Assembly (NCBI GenBank): GCA_001704575.1
Contig: MCAW01000011.1
Coordinates: 23,153-68,050 of the forward strand
Direction: 5' to 3'
Origin: Methylophilales bacterium LSUCC0135
GTDB taxonomy: Bacteria > Pseudomonadota > Gammaproteobacteria > Burkholderiales > Methylophilaceae
Length of the DNA stretch: 44,898 nt
Position 1 is the stretch's first letter, and each line of letters begins with the position of its first letter. The notes below the pieces were generated by a model, which was not told where the DNA came from, did no database searches, and was given only the letters and a program-made list of their open reading frames with translations. Below, in pieces: positions 43,535-44,898 of this stretch. The position numbers and the translations under genes are program-made.

Positions 43535-44898
43535 CTAGATTTTCTTTGAGAACACCTTGGAGCGGCGCTGCAGATTATAGAGCTGCTTTCTTTCCTGCGG
43601 CAGCATGCTGACGTCCTGTTCGATGAAGCCGCGCTCGAGAAACCAGTGTTCGGTGTGGGTCGTCAGGACGAAGATGGATTTCAGGCCGAGTTCCCGCGCG
43701 GCTTCTTCGCAATACTTCAGCAGTCTGTCGCCGCGTCCGCCGCGCCTGAAGCCGGGGTCTATCGCCATGCAGGCGAGCTCGGCGGTTTTTTCCTGCGCGA
43801 ACGGGTAGAGCGCTGCGCAGCCGATGATGCGGCCGTCGTGTTCCATCAGGTGAAAATGGCTGATTTCCATTTCCAGCCGTTCGCGGCCGCGCCGGACCAG
43901 AATGCCTTCGGCTTCGAGCGGTTCGATCAGTTGCAGGATGGCGCCGACGTCGCCGATCTCGGCCTGTCGCATCGATTCCAGCGGTTCTTCGGTGATCATG
44001 GTGCCGATGCCGTCATGCGTGAACAATTCCTGCAGGATGGCGCCGTCGACATGGCGGCTGATCAGGTGCGTTCTTGCCACGCCGTTGTCACAGGCCTTGA
44101 TGGAGGCTGGCAAGTAGTATTTCTCGTCTTCGGTAATGTCCTTTTCGGCCTTTTCTTCAATATGGTTCAAGAGCTTGCGTGCTTTGGCCGCTGTCATCTC
44201 GCGCAAGAGCTCGCCGCGAATATTGTGCACGCCGCTGGCATCCATCAGAAAGATCAGTTTGTCGGCATCGAGCGCGATCGCGGCATTGACCGCCACATCC
44301 TCCAGCGACAGGTTGAATACTTCTCCGGTCGGTGAATAGCCCATGGGCGAGAGCAACACCAGTTCGCCGTCGTCCAGCCGTTTCTGGATGCCTGTTGCAT
44401 CCACCTTGCGCACTTCACCGGTGTGTTGCAGATCGACACCGTTGAGCACGCCCAAAGGTTTTGCCGTGACGAAATTGCCGCTGGCGACGCGGATATCGGA
44501 GCCTGCCATCGGTGAGTTGACCAGCCCCATGGAAAGCAGTGCTTCAATTTCAACCCGCACGGCGCCGTTGGCTTCCTTCACCGCTTCCATCGCCTCGTCG
44601 TTGGTAACGCGCAGGCCTTCAACCAGCCGAGTCTCGATCCCGGCTTTTCTCAGCCGCGATTCGATTTGCGGTCTTGAGCCGTGCACCAGCACCAGGCGGA
44701 CTTCGAGACTGGCGAGCAGGTTGAGATCGTGCGAAAGCGCAACGAACTGGCCGTCATCGACCACTTCGCCGCCGAAGGCGATGACGAAGGTGCGACCACC
44801 GAATGCGTGGATGTAGGGCGCCGCAGAACGGAACCAGCGCACGAACTCCTGCGGCTGAGGCGGGGGGATGTCGCTGCTGCTTTGCGCCGCAGGGCTGG
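43535..44898 (-). CDS. argA: N-acetylglutamate synthase ArgA (5' end outside the window)
   Basis: ArgA acetylates glutamate, the first step of arginine synthesis. It has an N-terminal amino acid kinase-like domain (FGGRTFVIAFGGEVVDDG, LVLVHGSRPQIE, ALLSMGLVNSPMAGSDI, LLSPMGYSPTGEVFNLSLEDVA, LIFLMDASGVHN) and a C-terminal GNAT domain (AELACMAIDPGFRRGGRGDRLL, IFVLTTHTEHWFLERGF). A GTG at 44842 could start the frame, but it stays open to the window edge and the residues before it (PQPQEF, then VRWFRSAAPYIHAF) look like the usual ArgA N-terminus. The true start is therefore probably just outside. Confidence 0.93.
   Translation of the reverse strand, partial: SPAAQSSSDIPPPQPQEFVRWFRSAAPYIHAFGGRTFVIAFGGEVVDDGQFVALSHDLNLLASLEVRLVLVHGSRPQIESRLRKAGIETRLVEGLRVTNDEAMEAVKEANGAVRVEIEALLSMGLVNSPMAGSDIRVASGNFVTAKPLGVLNGVDLQHTGEVRKVDATGIQKRLDDGELVLLSPMGYSPTGEVFNLSLEDVAVNAAIALDADKLIFLMDASGVHNIRGELLREMTAAKARKLLNHIEEKAEKDITEDEKYYLPASIKACDNGVARTHLISRHVDGAILQELFTHDGIGTMITEEPLESMRQAEIGDVGAILQLIEPLEAEGILVRRGRERLEMEISHFHLMEHDGRIIGCAALYPFAQEKTAELACMAIDPGFRRGGRGDRLLKYCEEAARELGLKSIFVLTTHTEHWFLERGFIEQDVSMLPQERKQLYNLQRRSKVFSKKI

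Overview
The window is a chromosomal segment of a Gram-negative bacterium, most likely a betaproteobacterium. This rests on the full division and cell-wall (dcw) cluster ending in lpxC, the lpoA-yraN-diaA-dolP block, the slmA / pyrimidine nucleotidase / argB order, separate argA and argB genes, meso-diaminopimelate-type MurE and a class A RNase P RNA. Most of it is GC-rich, densely packed housekeeping DNA. I cannot name the genus from sequence alone; a Nitrosomonadales-like lineage is a guess.

Layout. Positions 1-9552 hold rho and trxA (minus), a large PilZ-like protein of unknown function (minus), a periplasmic TlpA-like thioredoxin (plus), a DUF3579-like protein, dolP, diaA, yraN and lpoA (minus), then divergent rsmI and pyrC (plus). 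rnpB follows at 9562-9865. Positions 9866-15257 are a clearly foreign, AT-rich insert of about 5.4 kb. It is bounded by a perfect 20-bp direct repeat of the 3' end of rnpB (attL 9846-9865, attR 15238-15257). It carries a tyrosine integrase, a serine resolvase, three small ORFs including a ribbon-helix-helix protein, a probable HUH (rolling-circle type) endonuclease, a fatty acid hydroxylase-family membrane enzyme and a small secreted protein. What looks like the original rnpB terminator now lies just beyond attR, more than 5 kb from the gene.

Positions 15531-34587 are the dcw cluster: MraZ operator repeats, then mraZ, rsmH, ftsL, ftsI, murE, murF, mraY, murD, ftsW, murG, murC, murB, ddl, ftsQ, ftsA, ftsZ and lpxC. 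Many genes overlap by 1-4 bp. The run is broken only by a palindromic repeat before ddl and by a 252-bp MITE-like element between ftsZ and lpxC. Positions 34605-39182 hold a small membrane protein, a soluble lytic transglycosylase, an NDUFA9-like epimerase, cca and tRNA-Val(CAC). Next to that tRNA is the C-terminal stub of another tyrosine integrase, a scar of an older insertion. Positions 39367-44898 hold slmA, a HAD-family pyrimidine nucleotidase and argB (minus), fhs (plus), and argA (minus, running off the window).

How the genes work together: the dcw products make lipid II (MurC-F, MraY, MurG, with MurB and Ddl), polymerise it at the septum (FtsW, FtsI, with LpoA as a likely synthase activator and Slt recycling glycan) and assemble the divisome (FtsZ, FtsA, FtsQ, FtsL; SlmA restricts FtsZ over the nucleoid). 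LpxC commits UDP-GlcNAc to lipid A. ArgA and ArgB are the first two steps of arginine synthesis. The rnpB-integrated element is the strongest candidate for something undescribed: it reads like a small integrative plasmid or satellite that uses the RNase P RNA gene as its attachment site.
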